Source of the DNA: Larkinella bovis
Lineage (GTDB): Bacteria > Bacteroidota > Bacteroidia > Cytophagales > Spirosomataceae
NCBI RefSeq assembly: GCF_042655385.1
Contig: NZ_JBHSMA010000002.1
Span: forward strand, 372,001 to 436,000
Direction: 5' to 3'
Length of the DNA: 64,000 nt
Within the stretch, counting starts at the first letter, position 1, and every line of letters starts with the position of its first letter. Position numbers and translations under genes: made by a program. Positions 24,321 through 32,932 of the stretch are shown piece by piece. The notes beneath the pieces are model-generated. The model was not told where the DNA came from. It did not search any database and saw nothing but the letters and a program-made list of their open reading frames with translations.

Positions 24321-24351
24321 CAAATGTAGTAGCTTTAGGACATTGTCCAAA
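24321..24351 (-). promoter_or_regulatory. Housekeeping promoter of the cupin gene
   Basis: Minus strand: TTTG (24351-24348), 19 bases, TACATTTG (24328-24321), an exact match to the Bacteroidota TTTG-N19-TAnnTTTG consensus. The operator at 24338-24348 lies in its spacer. Confidence 0.72.
24338..24348. promoter_or_regulatory. TetR operator candidate GGACA-T-TGTCC
   Basis: 11-base perfect palindrome between the divergent cupin and TetR starts, 11 bases before the TetR ATG and inside the spacer of the cupin promoter. A bound repressor would block both genes. Confidence 0.65.
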
Positions 24352-24358
24352 TCAGAAT

Positions 24359-24976
24359 ATGACCACAGAGGAAAAAATTGTTGCTAAAGCGTTAGAAATG
24401 TTCAATGAACGGGGAATTGAGTACGTCGGACTGCGCGAGCTGGCCACCACACTCGGCATCCGGGTTGGCAATATCACGTATTATTTTCCCACCAAAGACG
24501 ATCTGGTAAACCGGCTGTCTGTTGATCTGACCGCACTGAACTCACAGATTGTTACCGAGGAAGCAAACCTGAGTCTCTATTCATTCCTGGATCGGTTTCG
24601 GCAGGTTTTTCAGAATCACGTTACGTACCGCTGCCTGTTTCTGAGCTTTGTCCACCTGATGGAGCAAAACAAAGTGATAGCCGAGCGGTACAATGGAGTC
24701 GAAAAGCGACGCTACGCCACCCTGATGGCCAACCTCCGTTCCTTGCAAACGTCGGGTTACCTGACTTCCGAAGCCGATACCGGTTTTCTGGTGTCGGTCA
24801 TCGCGCTTACCGCCCGGTTCTGGATTTCCGAAGCCCGGATTTCGTTCCGGCACCTCAGCCCGTCGGAACAGGTCCGGCATTATGCCACCATGCTGGGCAA
24901 GCTGTTTGTGCCGTATGCCACGGCGGAAGGCAAAGCGGAAGTGCAGCGGTTTTTGGATGAACTGGAGGAAAAGTAG
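24359..24976 (+). CDS. TetR-family transcriptional regulator
   Basis: 205 residues from the ATG at 24359; an earlier ATG would read through the operator. The first ~50 residues are the TetR DNA-binding domain (EEKIVAKALEMFNERGIEYVGLRELATTLGIRVGNITYYFPTKDDLV, with the YYFPTK turn typical of the recognition helix end). The rest is an all-helical ligand/dimer domain. Divergent from the cupin gene across 55 bases holding a palindrome, so autorepression and control of the cupin are the likely jobs. Ligand unknown. Confidence 0.9.
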   Translation: MTTEEKIVAKALEMFNERGIEYVGLRELATTLGIRVGNITYYFPTKDDLVNRLSVDLTALNSQIVTEEANLSLYSFLDRFRQVFQNHVTYRCLFLSFVHLMEQNKVIAERYNGVEKRRYATLMANLRSLQTSGYLTSEADTGFLVSVIALTARFWISEARISFRHLSPSEQVRHYATMLGKLFVPYATAEGKAEVQRFLDELEEK

Positions 24977-25254
24977 CCCAGCTTCACAGATATTGCGCCG
25001 GAAAATCGTGCCGTCAGAGGTTGGGGCTGGACGGGGCGTTGCTATACAGCCTGAAGTACACCCCAGCGGGCGCTAAACGATGGTTTGACCGGTTCGGGCG
25101 TCGTAATTTCTGTTGTAATGGAACAGTCGGGCCGTTGTTTGGCGACAGAATCAGAAGGCCCGATAATAGCCGAAAAACAGCGACGGGCTGACCTGGAGCG
25201 GGCGGTTTTGAGAGAGTGCCGGAGCGAACGGCTGAAAAGCCGCCGGCAAGTGGA
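24977..25254. other. Intergenic DNA between the TetR and ychF genes
   Basis: Roughly 280 bases plus the hairpin that follows. GC-rich with small frames on both strands, none with a recognisable product; possibly a decayed gene. Nothing else seen. Confidence 0.4.
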
Positions 25255-25286
25255 TTTCCGGGCGAAAACACCGCTCCGCCCGGAAA
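25255..25286. terminator. Hairpin after ychF
   Basis: Perfect 10-bp stem TTTCCGGGCG / CGCCCGGAAA (25255-25264, 25277-25286), 18 bases past the ychF stop codon on the minus strand; no T run. Confidence 0.55.
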
Positions 25287-25304
25287 CCGATGGGTCTGAA
25301 CGCG

Positions 25305-26408
25305 CTAGACGTTAAACCGGAAGTGCATAATGTCGCCGTCGGCCACGACGTATTCCTTGCCTTCGACGCCCATTTTCCCGGCGTCCTTGATGGCGGCTTC
25401 GGATTTATACTGCACGTAGTCCGGAAGTTTGATCACCTCGGCGCGGATGAACCCCTTTTCAAAATCGGAGTGAATCACGCCCGCGGCCTGCGGAGCTTTC
25501 CAGCCGCGCTGGATCGTCCAGGCCCGAACTTCCTTCACCCCCGCCGTGAAATACGTAATCAGATTAAGCAGTCGGTAGGAGGCTTTGATCAGCCGATCCA
25601 GCCCGGATTCCTGCAAACCGTATTCATCCAGAAACAGTTGCCGTTCGTCGGGGTCCTCCATTTCGGCAATCTGGGCTTCGATGGCGGCACAGACCACCAC
25701 CACTTCCGCGCCCTCTTTTTGGGCCATTTCTTTCAATTGATCGGAATATTGATTGCCATCCGGCAGCGATTTTTCATCTACGTTGGCGACATAAATGACC
25801 GGTTTTACCGTCAGCAGCTGCAGATCACCAATAGCCGCCTGACGTTCTTCGGGCGTCACCTCCACAGCCCGGGCGTTCAGGCCCGATTCCAGGGCTTTTT
25901 TGTATTTCAGCAGAGTGTCCAGCTCGGCTTTGGCTTTCGCGTCACCGCTGGCCCGGGCGGCTTTCTCGGTCCGCTGGAGTTTGCGGTCGATCGACTCGAG
26001 GTCTTTCAACTGCAATTCAATGTCAATGATTTCCTTGTCGAAAATCGGGTTGACACGCCCCTCGACGTGCACGATGTTGTCGTCCTCAAAGCAACGAACG
26101 ACGTGCACGATGGCGTCGACTTCCCGGATATTGGCCAGGAATTTATTGCCCAGACCCTGTCCCTGACTGGCTCCTTTGACCAGTCCGGCGATGTCGACGA
26201 ACTCAATGATCGTCGGGACCACTTTCTGGGGTTTCACCAGGGCTTCCAGGGTATCCAGGCGTTCGTCCGGCACCGTCACGACGCCGACGTTGGGATCTAT
26301 GGTACAGAACGGATAATTGGCCGCTTCGGCCTTTCCGCTCGAAATGGCATTGAAAAGGGTGGACTTCCCGACATTAGGCAGCCCGACAATCCCGCATTGA
26401 AGACTCAT
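25305..26408 (-). CDS. ychF: Redox-regulated ATPase/GTPase YchF (Obg family)
   Basis: 367 residues, normal for YchF. The ATG at 26408 gives the invariant start MSLQCGIVGLPNVGKSTLFNAIS (P-loop GLPNVGKS). Then PFCTIDPN, DIAGLVKGASQGQGLGNKFL (switch and G3), a coiled-coil insert (~125-205), the altered G4 typical of YchF (VANVDEK in place of NKxD, hence ATP preference) and the C-terminal TGS domain (LITYFTAGVKEVRAWTIQRGWKAPQAAGVIHSDFEKGFIRAEV). Cytoplasmic, ribosome-associated translation and stress factor. Single gene with a short-word repeat upstream. Confidence 0.97.
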   Translation of the reverse strand: MSLQCGIVGLPNVGKSTLFNAISSGKAEAANYPFCTIDPNVGVVTVPDERLDTLEALVKPQKVVPTIIEFVDIAGLVKGASQGQGLGNKFLANIREVDAIVHVVRCFEDDNIVHVEGRVNPIFDKEIIDIELQLKDLESIDRKLQRTEKAARASGDAKAKAELDTLLKYKKALESGLNARAVEVTPEERQAAIGDLQLLTVKPVIYVANVDEKSLPDGNQYSDQLKEMAQKEGAEVVVVCAAIEAQIAEMEDPDERQLFLDEYGLQESGLDRLIKASYRLLNLITYFTAGVKEVRAWTIQRGWKAPQAAGVIHSDFEKGFIRAEVIKLPDYVQYKSEAAIKDAGKMGVEGKEYVVADGDIMHFRFNV

Positions 26409-26424
26409 GAATGTTATTGTTAAT

Positions 26425-26478
26425 GGAGTGAATGAGTGATTTAGGATTAAGGGATATTCACTCAATCGGTCGTTCACT
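26425..26478. repeat. Imperfect inverted repeat of GAGTGAATGAGTGA words
   Basis: Left arm GAGTGAATGAGTGA (26426-26439); right arm contains TTCACTCAATCGGTCGTTCACTC (26457-26479). Pairing needs an indel. It lies immediately upstream of ychF, and its word is close to the GAATGAGT words at 10.8 kb. Confidence 0.55.
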
Positions 26479-26524
26479 CAGGCACAAATGTTCCGCAAAG
26501 TTCGGACATTCAGGGGCGAAAAAC

Positions 26525-26551
26525 AAAAAAGCCTCCGGATCAAGAGAGGCT
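26525..26551 (-). terminator. Terminator of the DUF3276 gene
   Basis: Minus strand: AGCCTC / GAGGCT stem (26546-26551 and 26530-26535) followed by TTTTTT (complement of 26525-26530). Confidence 0.75.
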
Positions 26552-26576
26552 AAGGGTTGGTTAAGAACGCCGGGAA

Positions 26577-26900
26577 TTAGTCCCATTTAAGATCGCTGCC
26601 GCCAACATCTTCCAGTTCGTCTTTGGCTTCGTACTGGGAGAAGTCAAAATCCGGCATCAAATCCGATTTAATGTATTGAATTGTATCGTGCAGCGCATCA
26701 GAGAATTTATCAAAATCTTCCTTGTAGAGAAACATCTTGTGCTTTTCATAGACAAACCCATCGCCCTGCGGATGCCGACGGCTTTCAGTGATAGTCAGAT
26801 AATAATCGTTGGCGCGGGTGGACTTGACGTCAAAAAAATACGTGCGTTTTCCGGCCCTGACACGTTTGGAAAAGATTTTTTCTTTCTCTTTTTCTTCCAC
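26577..26900 (-). CDS. PUR-family DNA/RNA-binding protein (DUF3276)
   Basis: 107 residues, the normal length. The core KIFSKRVRAGKRTYFFDVKSTRANDYYLTITESRR and KHKMFLYKEDFDKFSDALHDTIQYIK is a PUR repeat (beta sheet plus helix) as in Pur-alpha; bacterial members bind nucleic acid. The first ten residues are Lys/Glu-rich, the C-terminus acidic (DFDFSQYEAKDELEDVGG). A TATTTTTG box (minus strand, 26964-26957) lies about 57 bases upstream. Widely conserved in Bacteroidota, usually as a single gene as here; exact role unknown. Confidence 0.92.
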   Translation of the reverse strand: MEEKEKEKIFSKRVRAGKRTYFFDVKSTRANDYYLTITESRRHPQGDGFVYEKHKMFLYKEDFDKFSDALHDTIQYIKSDLMPDFDFSQYEAKDELEDVGGSDLKWD

Positions 26901-27044
26901 AATCGATGGTGGTTTGGGTGATTTAAACGCTAAAATAAGCGGATTAGTATAACAAGCAAAAATATTGCCTTAAATTAATTTTCTTAGCGTATAGACCAAA
27001 CTGGACCCTTCTCAGATAACAATAGAATAAAGTAAGGAAACAAA

Positions 27045-27074
27045 TTGCTTCTTAAGCAGTTACTGCTATCTTTG
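27045..27074 (+). promoter_or_regulatory. Housekeeping promoter of the RlpA-like gene
   Basis: TTG (27045-27047), 19 bases, TATCTTTG (27067-27074): exact -7 box. It gives a leader of about 80 bases. Confidence 0.68.
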
Positions 27075-27164
27075 TAAATAGGAAAACGATAGTTTTTCGG
27101 CGGAGGTGGGGTGTAAGTGTCTGGCACTCAACCTTTTTTTGTTTACCACCAAACCTCACACTGT

Positions 27165-27611
27165 ATGAGTCTAATCGTAACGATCATGCTCTTTTTCGGG
27201 GGCATGAAATCAACGGAGGCCCAGTCGGGTCTCATACAGAAAGGAAAGGCTTCTTTCTATTCAAAACGGTTTCATGGCAAAAAAACCACCAGCGGAGAAC
27301 GCTATCAGAATGACAAACTGACGGCCGCACACAGTACTCTCCCCATGAACACCCTGGTCGAAGTGACCAATTTAGCCAACAACCAGTCCGTCGTAGTCCG
27401 GATTAACGACCGGGGGCCGCACGGCAAAGGGCGGATTATCGATCTGGCCTATAGCGCAGCCAAAACCCTGGGAATGGTAAAATCCGGTATTGCCAATGTA
27501 GCTATCCGGGTGGTTGGCGTGAACCGGAAATTAGTTGACCCGGCTACTGCCGCGCTATTTCCGCTCAACAACTCCTTGGAACCGCGATTGTCACCCATCG
27601 ACAATATCTAA
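27165..27611 (+). CDS. RlpA-like septal ring protein (double-psi beta-barrel)
   Basis: 148 residues from the ATG at 27165 (MSLIVTIMLFFGGMKSTEAQ, a signal peptide). The mature protein is one double-psi beta-barrel: GKASFYSKRFHGKKTTSGERYQ, AAHSTLPMNTLVEVTNLANNQSVVVRINDRGP, and RIIDLAYSAAKTLGM. RlpA proteins bind or cleave denuded peptidoglycan glycan strands at the division septum; the DRGP motif and the Asp of RIIDL are conserved catalytic or binding residues. No SPOR domain, which many Gram-negative RlpA proteins have, so septal targeting is uncertain. Periplasmic. Confidence 0.88.
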   Translation: MSLIVTIMLFFGGMKSTEAQSGLIQKGKASFYSKRFHGKKTTSGERYQNDKLTAAHSTLPMNTLVEVTNLANNQSVVVRINDRGPHGKGRIIDLAYSAAKTLGMVKSGIANVAIRVVGVNRKLVDPATAALFPLNNSLEPRLSPIDNI

Positions 27612-27733
27612 GAGCGGATTCCGTTTTCGTATCGCGGTTGGATCAACCTCCGGACCACTTGGTAATTTATCCTGGATGCATTTCAGACACACGATAAGTT
27701 GATGCGTCAGCCCGATAAATGACCAACGGCGTC

Positions 27734-27766
27734 CTTTTGATGATCCGGCCGCGATATCTATTTTTA
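27734..27766 (+). promoter_or_regulatory. Promoter of the DUF58 gene
   Basis: TTTTG (27734-27738), 20 bases, TATTTTTA (27759-27766). The ATG at 27772 follows so closely that the transcript may be leaderless. Confidence 0.45.
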
Positions 27767-27771
27767 CACGT

Positions 27772-28683
27772 ATGGCAACACAGATCGATTTACTGAAAGT
27801 CCGCGAATACGGCAATGTCGAATTCCTGGCCCGGCAGCTGGTGGAAGGGTTCATCACCGGTTTGCACAAATCGCCTTTTCACGGTTTTTCGGTGGAGTTT
27901 GCCGAACACCGGCTGTACAATACCGGCGAAAGTACCCGCTACATCGACTGGAAAGTATTTGCTAAAACCGAACGGCTGTTTGTCAAGCGGTTTGAGGAAG
28001 AAACCAACCTGCGCTGCCACCTGCTGCTCGATACCTCGTCGACGATGTATTATCCCGAACCGGGGTACGGCAAAATCACGTTCAGCATTCTGGCGGCTGC
28101 CTGCATTGCCTACCTGTTGCAGCGGCAGAAAGATGCTGTCAGTCTGACGACGTTTGCGGAGGGGATTGATATTCAGACGCAAACCAAATCGACGCCCTCG
28201 CACGTCCACAAGATTTTTCAGCAACTCAATACGCTCCTGCAGCAACCCGCTCCGCTCCGGAGAACCTCAGCCGCCGAAGTGATTCACCAACTGGCCGAGA
28301 AAATCAACAAACGGTCACTCGTGGTGATTTTCAGCGATATGTTCGAGAACGTGTCGGAAGTCGATCACCTGTTTTCGGCCTTGCAACACCTGCGCCACAA
28401 CCTGCACGAGGTGTTGATTTTTCACGTCACCGACAAAAAAACCGAGGAAGATTTCGCCTTCGATGAGCGTCCCTATGAATTTATCGATCTGGAAACGGGC
28501 GATAAAGTGAAGGTGCAGCCGAATCAGGTCCGGGAGAGTTACCAGCAGGCCGTCAAAAGTTTTTACCACGAACTGAAGCTGCGCTGCGGCCAGTACCGGA
28601 TCGACTTTATCGAAGCCGATATCGCCAAAGGTTTCGACCAGATTCTGACGAGTTATCTGGTCAAACGGACGAAATTAAAATAG
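27772..28683 (+). CDS. DUF58 protein with von Willebrand A-like domain
   Basis: 303 residues, cytoplasmic (no signal or membrane helix). The DUF58 signature GEFAEHRLYNTGESTRYIDWKVFAKTERLFVKRFEEE-type block (about 45-80) leads into a vWA-like fold whose metal site is degenerate (LLLDTSSTM, with DTSST in place of DxSxS; VVIFSDMF). DUF58 proteins usually partner a MoxR AAA+ ATPase and help assemble or activate membrane-associated complexes; no MoxR gene is adjacent here, so it must lie elsewhere. The promoter is very close to the start. A short-word inverted repeat separates it from the convergent gene. Confidence 0.9.
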   Translation: MATQIDLLKVREYGNVEFLARQLVEGFITGLHKSPFHGFSVEFAEHRLYNTGESTRYIDWKVFAKTERLFVKRFEEETNLRCHLLLDTSSTMYYPEPGYGKITFSILAAACIAYLLQRQKDAVSLTTFAEGIDIQTQTKSTPSHVHKIFQQLNTLLQQPAPLRRTSAAEVIHQLAEKINKRSLVVIFSDMFENVSEVDHLFSALQHLRHNLHEVLIFHVTDKKTEEDFAFDERPYEFIDLETGDKVKVQPNQVRESYQQAVKSFYHELKLRCGQYRIDFIEADIAKGFDQILTSYLVKRTKLK

Positions 28684-28686
28684 GAG

Positions 28687-28770
28687 ACGGTATTCAGTTT
28701 ACAGTTTTCGGTAGCTATCGCTTATCAGGTAGAACGCGTCAGCCACTGAAAACCGAATACCGTAAACTGT
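28687..28770. repeat. Inverted repeat of CAGTTTTCGG / ACTGAAAACCG words
   Basis: Arms 28687-28705 and 28745-28763 pair over 19 bases with two mismatches; further word copies (ACAGTTTTCGG, GTAAACTG) flank them. It lies between convergent genes. The same words recur at 37553-37570 and 44588-44622. Confidence 0.78.
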
Positions 28771-28773
28771 CCA

Positions 28774-30210
28774 TTACTTCCCCTTCAAACTCGCTTTTGC
28801 CTCCTTCAGCGGGGCCGGTTTTTTGGCCGCTTTCTGCTGTAGGAGAAAATGGAAGTAGCCATCCAGATCTTCGACGGGTAAACGCCGGGCTAAAATTTTC
28901 TTGTCTTTATCGAGCACGTAAACCGTGGGGGTCGAATACACATCGTATTTCTTCTTGTAATCGACGGGTGCGCTGGGGCCGTAGACGTTCAGCAGACTCT
29001 GGAGCTTAAACTCCCGGATGAATTTCTTCCACAGCACATCGGTTTTGCCAATCGCTACGGCGTAAATCTGGACGCCTTTCGCTTTGTTGACATCGAAAAA
29101 CTTTTTCAGTTTCGGGGCCGATTCGCGGCAATGGCCGCATTCGGGATCGTAGAAAAACGCGATCGTATACTCGGCTTTTACGTCGTGGAGCGCCCGCCAG
29201 CGGCCCAGCGTATCCTGCAGACTGATATTGGGCAACACTTTTCCGGCCAGCAGCGGCTTCAGAATGTCGACGCGTTCGCGCATGGCGGTCAGCGTCGACG
29301 GATCGTTGACGGACATGACGCCGGACAGCCAGTATTTTTCGGCCATGTGGATAAACAGACCGTCGGTGTTCAGCACCTTTTTCTGTTCTTCGTACTGGTT
29401 TGTAATGTACCAGATCGTGTATTGCAGAATCTTCTCGTTGGCTTTGGCTTTACTCACCAGCTGATCAGCCGCCGGGATGAGCGAATCGACGGTCTGGACC
29501 GTCAACTCTTTCAGATACCGGTCGATTTTGTTTTGCAGAAACGGCGTTCGAAGCAGGCGTTCATCCGAAAAATCAAAACCGTCGAGGTAGTGATTGCGGT
29601 AATAATTAAAGACCCAGTTGGAATCGGGCCGGCCATTGGCCAGCTTCGGCGCTTCGGGTACATCCGGTTCTTCGGCGGCTCTGAACAGTTTAGCCGTGAG
29701 TGTAGTCGCGTTTTTGACGAGGAAATCCTTCCGGTAATCGTCTACTTCCTGCTGCATGGCCGCCAGCTGAGCCGGTGAGCCGCCCTGTTTTTGCAAAGCA
29801 CCGATTTCTCCGTACTTTTTGCGCAGGAATTTCTGGTATCCATAAAACAGCTCATTTTCCCGCGAGCCGGTCACCTGCATGGATTCAATGACGTTGACCG
29901 TATCGGCTGCCAGCGAAAACCGCTGCTCACCGATCACCAGTTGCAAAACCGGTTTTGAATCGACAACGATCATGTACAGCCCACCGGGCAGTTCTTTCGG
30001 GCCGTCGAACACGAGCTTGCCGCCGGCATCGGCGGTGGCGGTATCAACCGGCGTATACTGCGTGGCACCGTAAAAGTGAGCTAGATAGGCGGTTTTGTTG
30101 GCCAACCCTTTAATCTGAGCCGTCACGTTATGCCCTCCGGACGATTGTGCCCGCAGCAGCGGTGCCGTAAACAGGAGCAAAAAAGCCGCAATACAAAACC
30201 GTTGATTCAT
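28774..30210 (-). CDS. Periplasmic thioredoxin-like disulfide protein (TlpA/DUF5106 type)
   Basis: 478 residues. Signal peptide (FCIAAFLLLFTAPLLRAQ), an N-terminal beta domain (~25-120, DUF4369-like, VTAQIKGLANKTAYLAHFYG), a long helical middle (~125-320, DUF5106-like) and a C-terminal TlpA/AhpC-TSA thioredoxin domain (~325-460) with the active-site pair Cys358-GH-Cys361 and the cis-proline region STPTVYVLDKDKKIL. It should reduce or exchange disulfides in the periplasm. This domain order is common in Bacteroidota. Single gene, convergent with DUF58. Substrate unknown. Confidence 0.88.
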   Translation of the reverse strand: MNQRFCIAAFLLLFTAPLLRAQSSGGHNVTAQIKGLANKTAYLAHFYGATQYTPVDTATADAGGKLVFDGPKELPGGLYMIVVDSKPVLQLVIGEQRFSLAADTVNVIESMQVTGSRENELFYGYQKFLRKKYGEIGALQKQGGSPAQLAAMQQEVDDYRKDFLVKNATTLTAKLFRAAEEPDVPEAPKLANGRPDSNWVFNYYRNHYLDGFDFSDERLLRTPFLQNKIDRYLKELTVQTVDSLIPAADQLVSKAKANEKILQYTIWYITNQYEEQKKVLNTDGLFIHMAEKYWLSGVMSVNDPSTLTAMRERVDILKPLLAGKVLPNISLQDTLGRWRALHDVKAEYTIAFFYDPECGHCRESAPKLKKFFDVNKAKGVQIYAVAIGKTDVLWKKFIREFKLQSLLNVYGPSAPVDYKKKYDVYSTPTVYVLDKDKKILARRLPVEDLDGYFHFLLQQKAAKKPAPLKEAKASLKGK

Positions 30211-30291
30211 GAATAGCGTGATTGGTTGACCAGAGTTTGATAGACAAAGTTACACTTTATAACGATTGGGGCGTTGGCCTTCGCATATACG

Positions 30292-31062
30292 ATGTTCTAC
30301 TTTCTTTCGAAAACACTTACGTTCCTGATTATGCCGATGGGGCTGCTGACCCTCGCCCTGCTCTTTGCCATCTTTACCAAAAACCGTGCCCGTCAGCGGA
30401 AAGCCCTGATCACGGCAGTCGTACTGCTTTTTGTTACCGCGAATGGGTTCATTACCAACGAATTACTGCTTTGGTGGGAGCTGCCACCCGCAACGCTACC
30501 GGCCCGCTCGAAACCACGCGTGGGTGTTGTTCTGACGGGTGGTTTGATGAAAACCGATAAGCGGCTGCATAACCGGCTGCACCTGAGCGACCAGGCCGAC
30601 CGGGTCGGGCAGGCGTTGCAGCTGTATAAAACCGGCCAGATTCAGAAAATTCTGATCAGTGGCGGTATTGGCGGCATTCTGAAACGGGAGGTGCAGGACG
30701 AAGGGCAACTGGCGCGCCAGTTTCTCATAATTGCGGGGATTCCGGCGCAGGATATTCTGCTGGAAAATCGCTCGGTCAATACGCACCAGAATGCACGCTT
30801 TTCCGCTCCGCTGCTTCGGCAACGGTTCAGGGGCTACGACGTGGTCCTGATTACGTCGGCCTGGCACATGCGCCGGGCCGTCGGGTGTTTTCAAAAACAG
30901 CAGATTGCCGTGATCCCGTACCCGGCGGCCATGATGGCGTCGGAGCGGGAGTTTGCCCCCAATCACGTCGTGTTTTTTTCCGAAAAAGCGCTGATGGAGT
31001 TTTTCTGGCTTTTGCACGAAGGGGTCGGCTACGCGACGTACTGGCTCATGGGCTATCTCTAA
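30292..31062 (+). CDS. YdcF/SanA family (DUF218) membrane protein
   Basis: 256 residues from the ATG at 30292. Two N-terminal membrane helices (about 2-30 and 37-58) and a periplasmic DUF218 domain: GVVLTGGLM, RVGQALQLYKTGQIQKILISGG, ENRSVNTHQNARF and LITSAWHMRRAVGCFQKQQ. The family includes SanA and ElyC, linked to envelope barrier function and peptidoglycan/lipid-carrier metabolism. The stop codon overlaps the pfkA stop codon by four bases in convergent orientation. Confidence 0.88.
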   Translation: MFYFLSKTLTFLIMPMGLLTLALLFAIFTKNRARQRKALITAVVLLFVTANGFITNELLLWWELPPATLPARSKPRVGVVLTGGLMKTDKRLHNRLHLSDQADRVGQALQLYKTGQIQKILISGGIGGILKREVQDEGQLARQFLIIAGIPAQDILLENRSVNTHQNARFSAPLLRQRFRGYDVVLITSAWHMRRAVGCFQKQQIAVIPYPAAMMASEREFAPNHVVFFSEKALMEFFWLLHEGVGYATYWLMGYL

Positions 31063-32033
31063 ACGCTCAGGATGCGGACCATTCGGAGCAAATCCTCGTT
31101 GATTGGTTTGGGGAGTTTAATCGTGTCGATAAAGGGCGTGTAAATCAGGGCGTTATTGACAATGCCGGCCATGACGTTCTGCTGACCTTCGAGCAACCCT
31201 TCCAGCGCACCCAGCCCCAGGCGGCTCGCCAGAATCCGGTCGTAGGCCGTCGGCACCCCGCCCCGCTGAATGTGGCCCAGGGTGGTAACGCGCATGTCGA
31301 TTGCGACACCGACCTGCTCGCGGATTTGTTCGGCCAGCACCACGGCATTGCCTTCCACATCCCCTTCGGCCACAATGATGATCGACGAAGATTTGGAGCG
31401 GCTCCAGCCCTGCTTCAGGGTTTCGACGACTTCGGAAATGGGTGTCAGCACTTCGGGTACCATCACCATTTCGGCCCCGCCCGCGATTCCCGACTGGATG
31501 GCGATATAACCGGAGTCGCGGCCCATAACTTCGATGAAGAAAACCCGGTCGTGCGAATCGGCCGTGTCCCGGATTTTGTCGATGGCTTCCAGGGCCGTAT
31601 TGACGGCCGTATCGTACCCAATCGTGTAGTCGGTTCCGTAGAGATCGTTGTCGATGGTGCCCGGGGCACCAACGGTTGGAATCCGGTATTCCTCAAAAAA
31701 TTTCAAAGCTCCCGTAAACGTCCCGTTTCCGCCAATGGCGATCAGCCCTTCAATGCCATGTTGGATCAATTGGTCGTAGGCTTTTTTACGGCCTTCGGGC
31801 GTCATGAATTCTTTACTGCGAGCTGATTTCAGAATGGTCCCTCCGCGCTGAACGATGTTACTGACCGAGTGGGACGTCATGGGGAAAATATCGCCATTAA
31901 TCATTCCGTTGTACCCCCGACGGATGCCGAATACTTCGACGCCGTGGTAAACCGCCCCCCTGACAACCGCCCGAATACAGGCATTCATGCCGGGTGCGTC
32001 ACCGCCGGAAGTAAAAACAGCTACACGCTTCAT
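31059..32033 (-). CDS. pfkA: 6-phosphofructokinase
   Basis: 324 residues, the size of bacterial ATP-type PFK-I. Marks: SGGDAPGMNACIR (nucleotide loop), GGTILKSARSKEF, PGTIDNDLYGTDYTIGYDTA (active-site TIDND with the catalytic Asp), MGRDSGYIA and HIQRGGVPTAYDR. It phosphorylates fructose 6-phosphate in glycolysis. The nucleotide-site motif reads GGNGT with Asn at position 103, where E. coli PfkA has Asp103 (GGDGS); Gly104, marking ATP over pyrophosphate use, is kept. Function is likely normal but metal binding may differ. A TAAATTTG box lies upstream on the minus strand near 32100-32107. Confidence 0.95.
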   Translation of the reverse strand: MKRVAVFTSGGDAPGMNACIRAVVRGAVYHGVEVFGIRRGYNGMINGDIFPMTSHSVSNIVQRGGTILKSARSKEFMTPEGRKKAYDQLIQHGIEGLIAIGGNGTFTGALKFFEEYRIPTVGAPGTIDNDLYGTDYTIGYDTAVNTALEAIDKIRDTADSHDRVFFIEVMGRDSGYIAIQSGIAGGAEMVMVPEVLTPISEVVETLKQGWSRSKSSSIIIVAEGDVEGNAVVLAEQIREQVGVAIDMRVTTLGHIQRGGVPTAYDRILASRLGLGALEGLLEGQQNVMAGIVNNALIYTPFIDTIKLPKPINEDLLRMVRILSV

Positions 32034-32246
32034 GATAAAAGTCTATTTTAAATTTCCTGTGTGCAAAAAAAGATTCGTTGGCCTTTCAGTCACGAACCGC
32101 AAATTTATTTTCATTTTTTAACAAACCGACAAATGTATTCAATGAAAAACGAATTTAATGCTGGCGTAAAGCAGAAAGATGACTTTCAGGCGACTCTGAA
32201 CCGGGAAAACGGAATAGATAATAAGTTGATTTTTAGCGGGTGGGGA

Positions 32247-32906
32247 TTATCGGACAGCCGGTTTTCGGGGCCGCTGTAATTTTCGCTTGATCACGGGGTA
32301 AACAGCATAGGTTATTTTTACGGAGGCAATCCCGATCCCGGCGCCAGCCAACACGTCCGCCCAGTGGTGTTCGTTATTGGCTACCCGCAACACACCCGTT
32401 GCGGTGGCCATTGCGTAACCGGCAACGCTGATCCACGGACTTTTGTGTTTGTAGGCCTGGTGCAGCAATTCCGCTCCGGTAAACGCAACCGCCGTATGGC
32501 CCGACGGAAACGAACGCTGATCGGAGCCATCCGGCCGCGTCGAATGAATGGTGCGTTTGAGCCCTTCCGTTATTCCGCCCATGACAATGTTGGACACTAC
32601 CGTGACGGCAATTTCGTCACCCAGTTTCACCGCCGGTTTAATTCCTGCCAGTTGCAGACCCACGCGCAGGCCGTACGGACCGAACCGCAGGTATTCATCC
32701 GCCGAACTGACGTGTCCGCTCTGGTTAAAAGGCTCCCGCGTTGGATGACCCAACAAAGCAGCCCCTCCACCCACCAGCATAGCCGGGACGATGAAGGCTT
32801 TCAGCGGATACCGCCGTTCGGTCGGAAGGGAGTCGCCCGCCGTTTGGGCAAAAAGCTGAAAGGATGTCAGCCAGAAAACTAATAAAAACCGTATTCGCTG
32901 TGTCAT
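32247..32906 (-). CDS. PAP2-type membrane phosphatase
   Basis: 219 residues. A signal peptide or first helix (FLLVFWLTSFQLFAQ) precedes a PAP2 domain with all three phosphatase motifs: KRTIHSTRPDG (motif 1), PSGHT (motif 2, catalytic His) and RVANNEHHWADVL (motif 3, nucleophilic His and Asp). Such enzymes remove phosphate from undecaprenyl diphosphate or lipid phosphates on the outer face of the inner membrane. Only a few hydrophobic stretches are clear, fewer than in BacA-type enzymes, so it may be periplasmic and loosely anchored. It stands next to the polysaccharide cluster but on its own promoter. Confidence 0.9.
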   Translation of the reverse strand: MTQRIRFLLVFWLTSFQLFAQTAGDSLPTERRYPLKAFIVPAMLVGGGAALLGHPTREPFNQSGHVSSADEYLRFGPYGLRVGLQLAGIKPAVKLGDEIAVTVVSNIVMGGITEGLKRTIHSTRPDGSDQRSFPSGHTAVAFTGAELLHQAYKHKSPWISVAGYAMATATGVLRVANNEHHWADVLAGAGIGIASVKITYAVYPVIKRKLQRPRKPAVR

Positions 32907-32932
32907 TTTAATGCGTTAGATATGAAGCGATT

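Noticed and set aside
25014..25271. 85-codon minus-strand frame downstream of ychF
   Set aside because: No features; it runs through a terminator hairpin.
25290..26423. 377-codon plus-strand frame opposite ychF
   Set aside because: Phe/His/Gln-rich mirror of the conserved GTPase gene.
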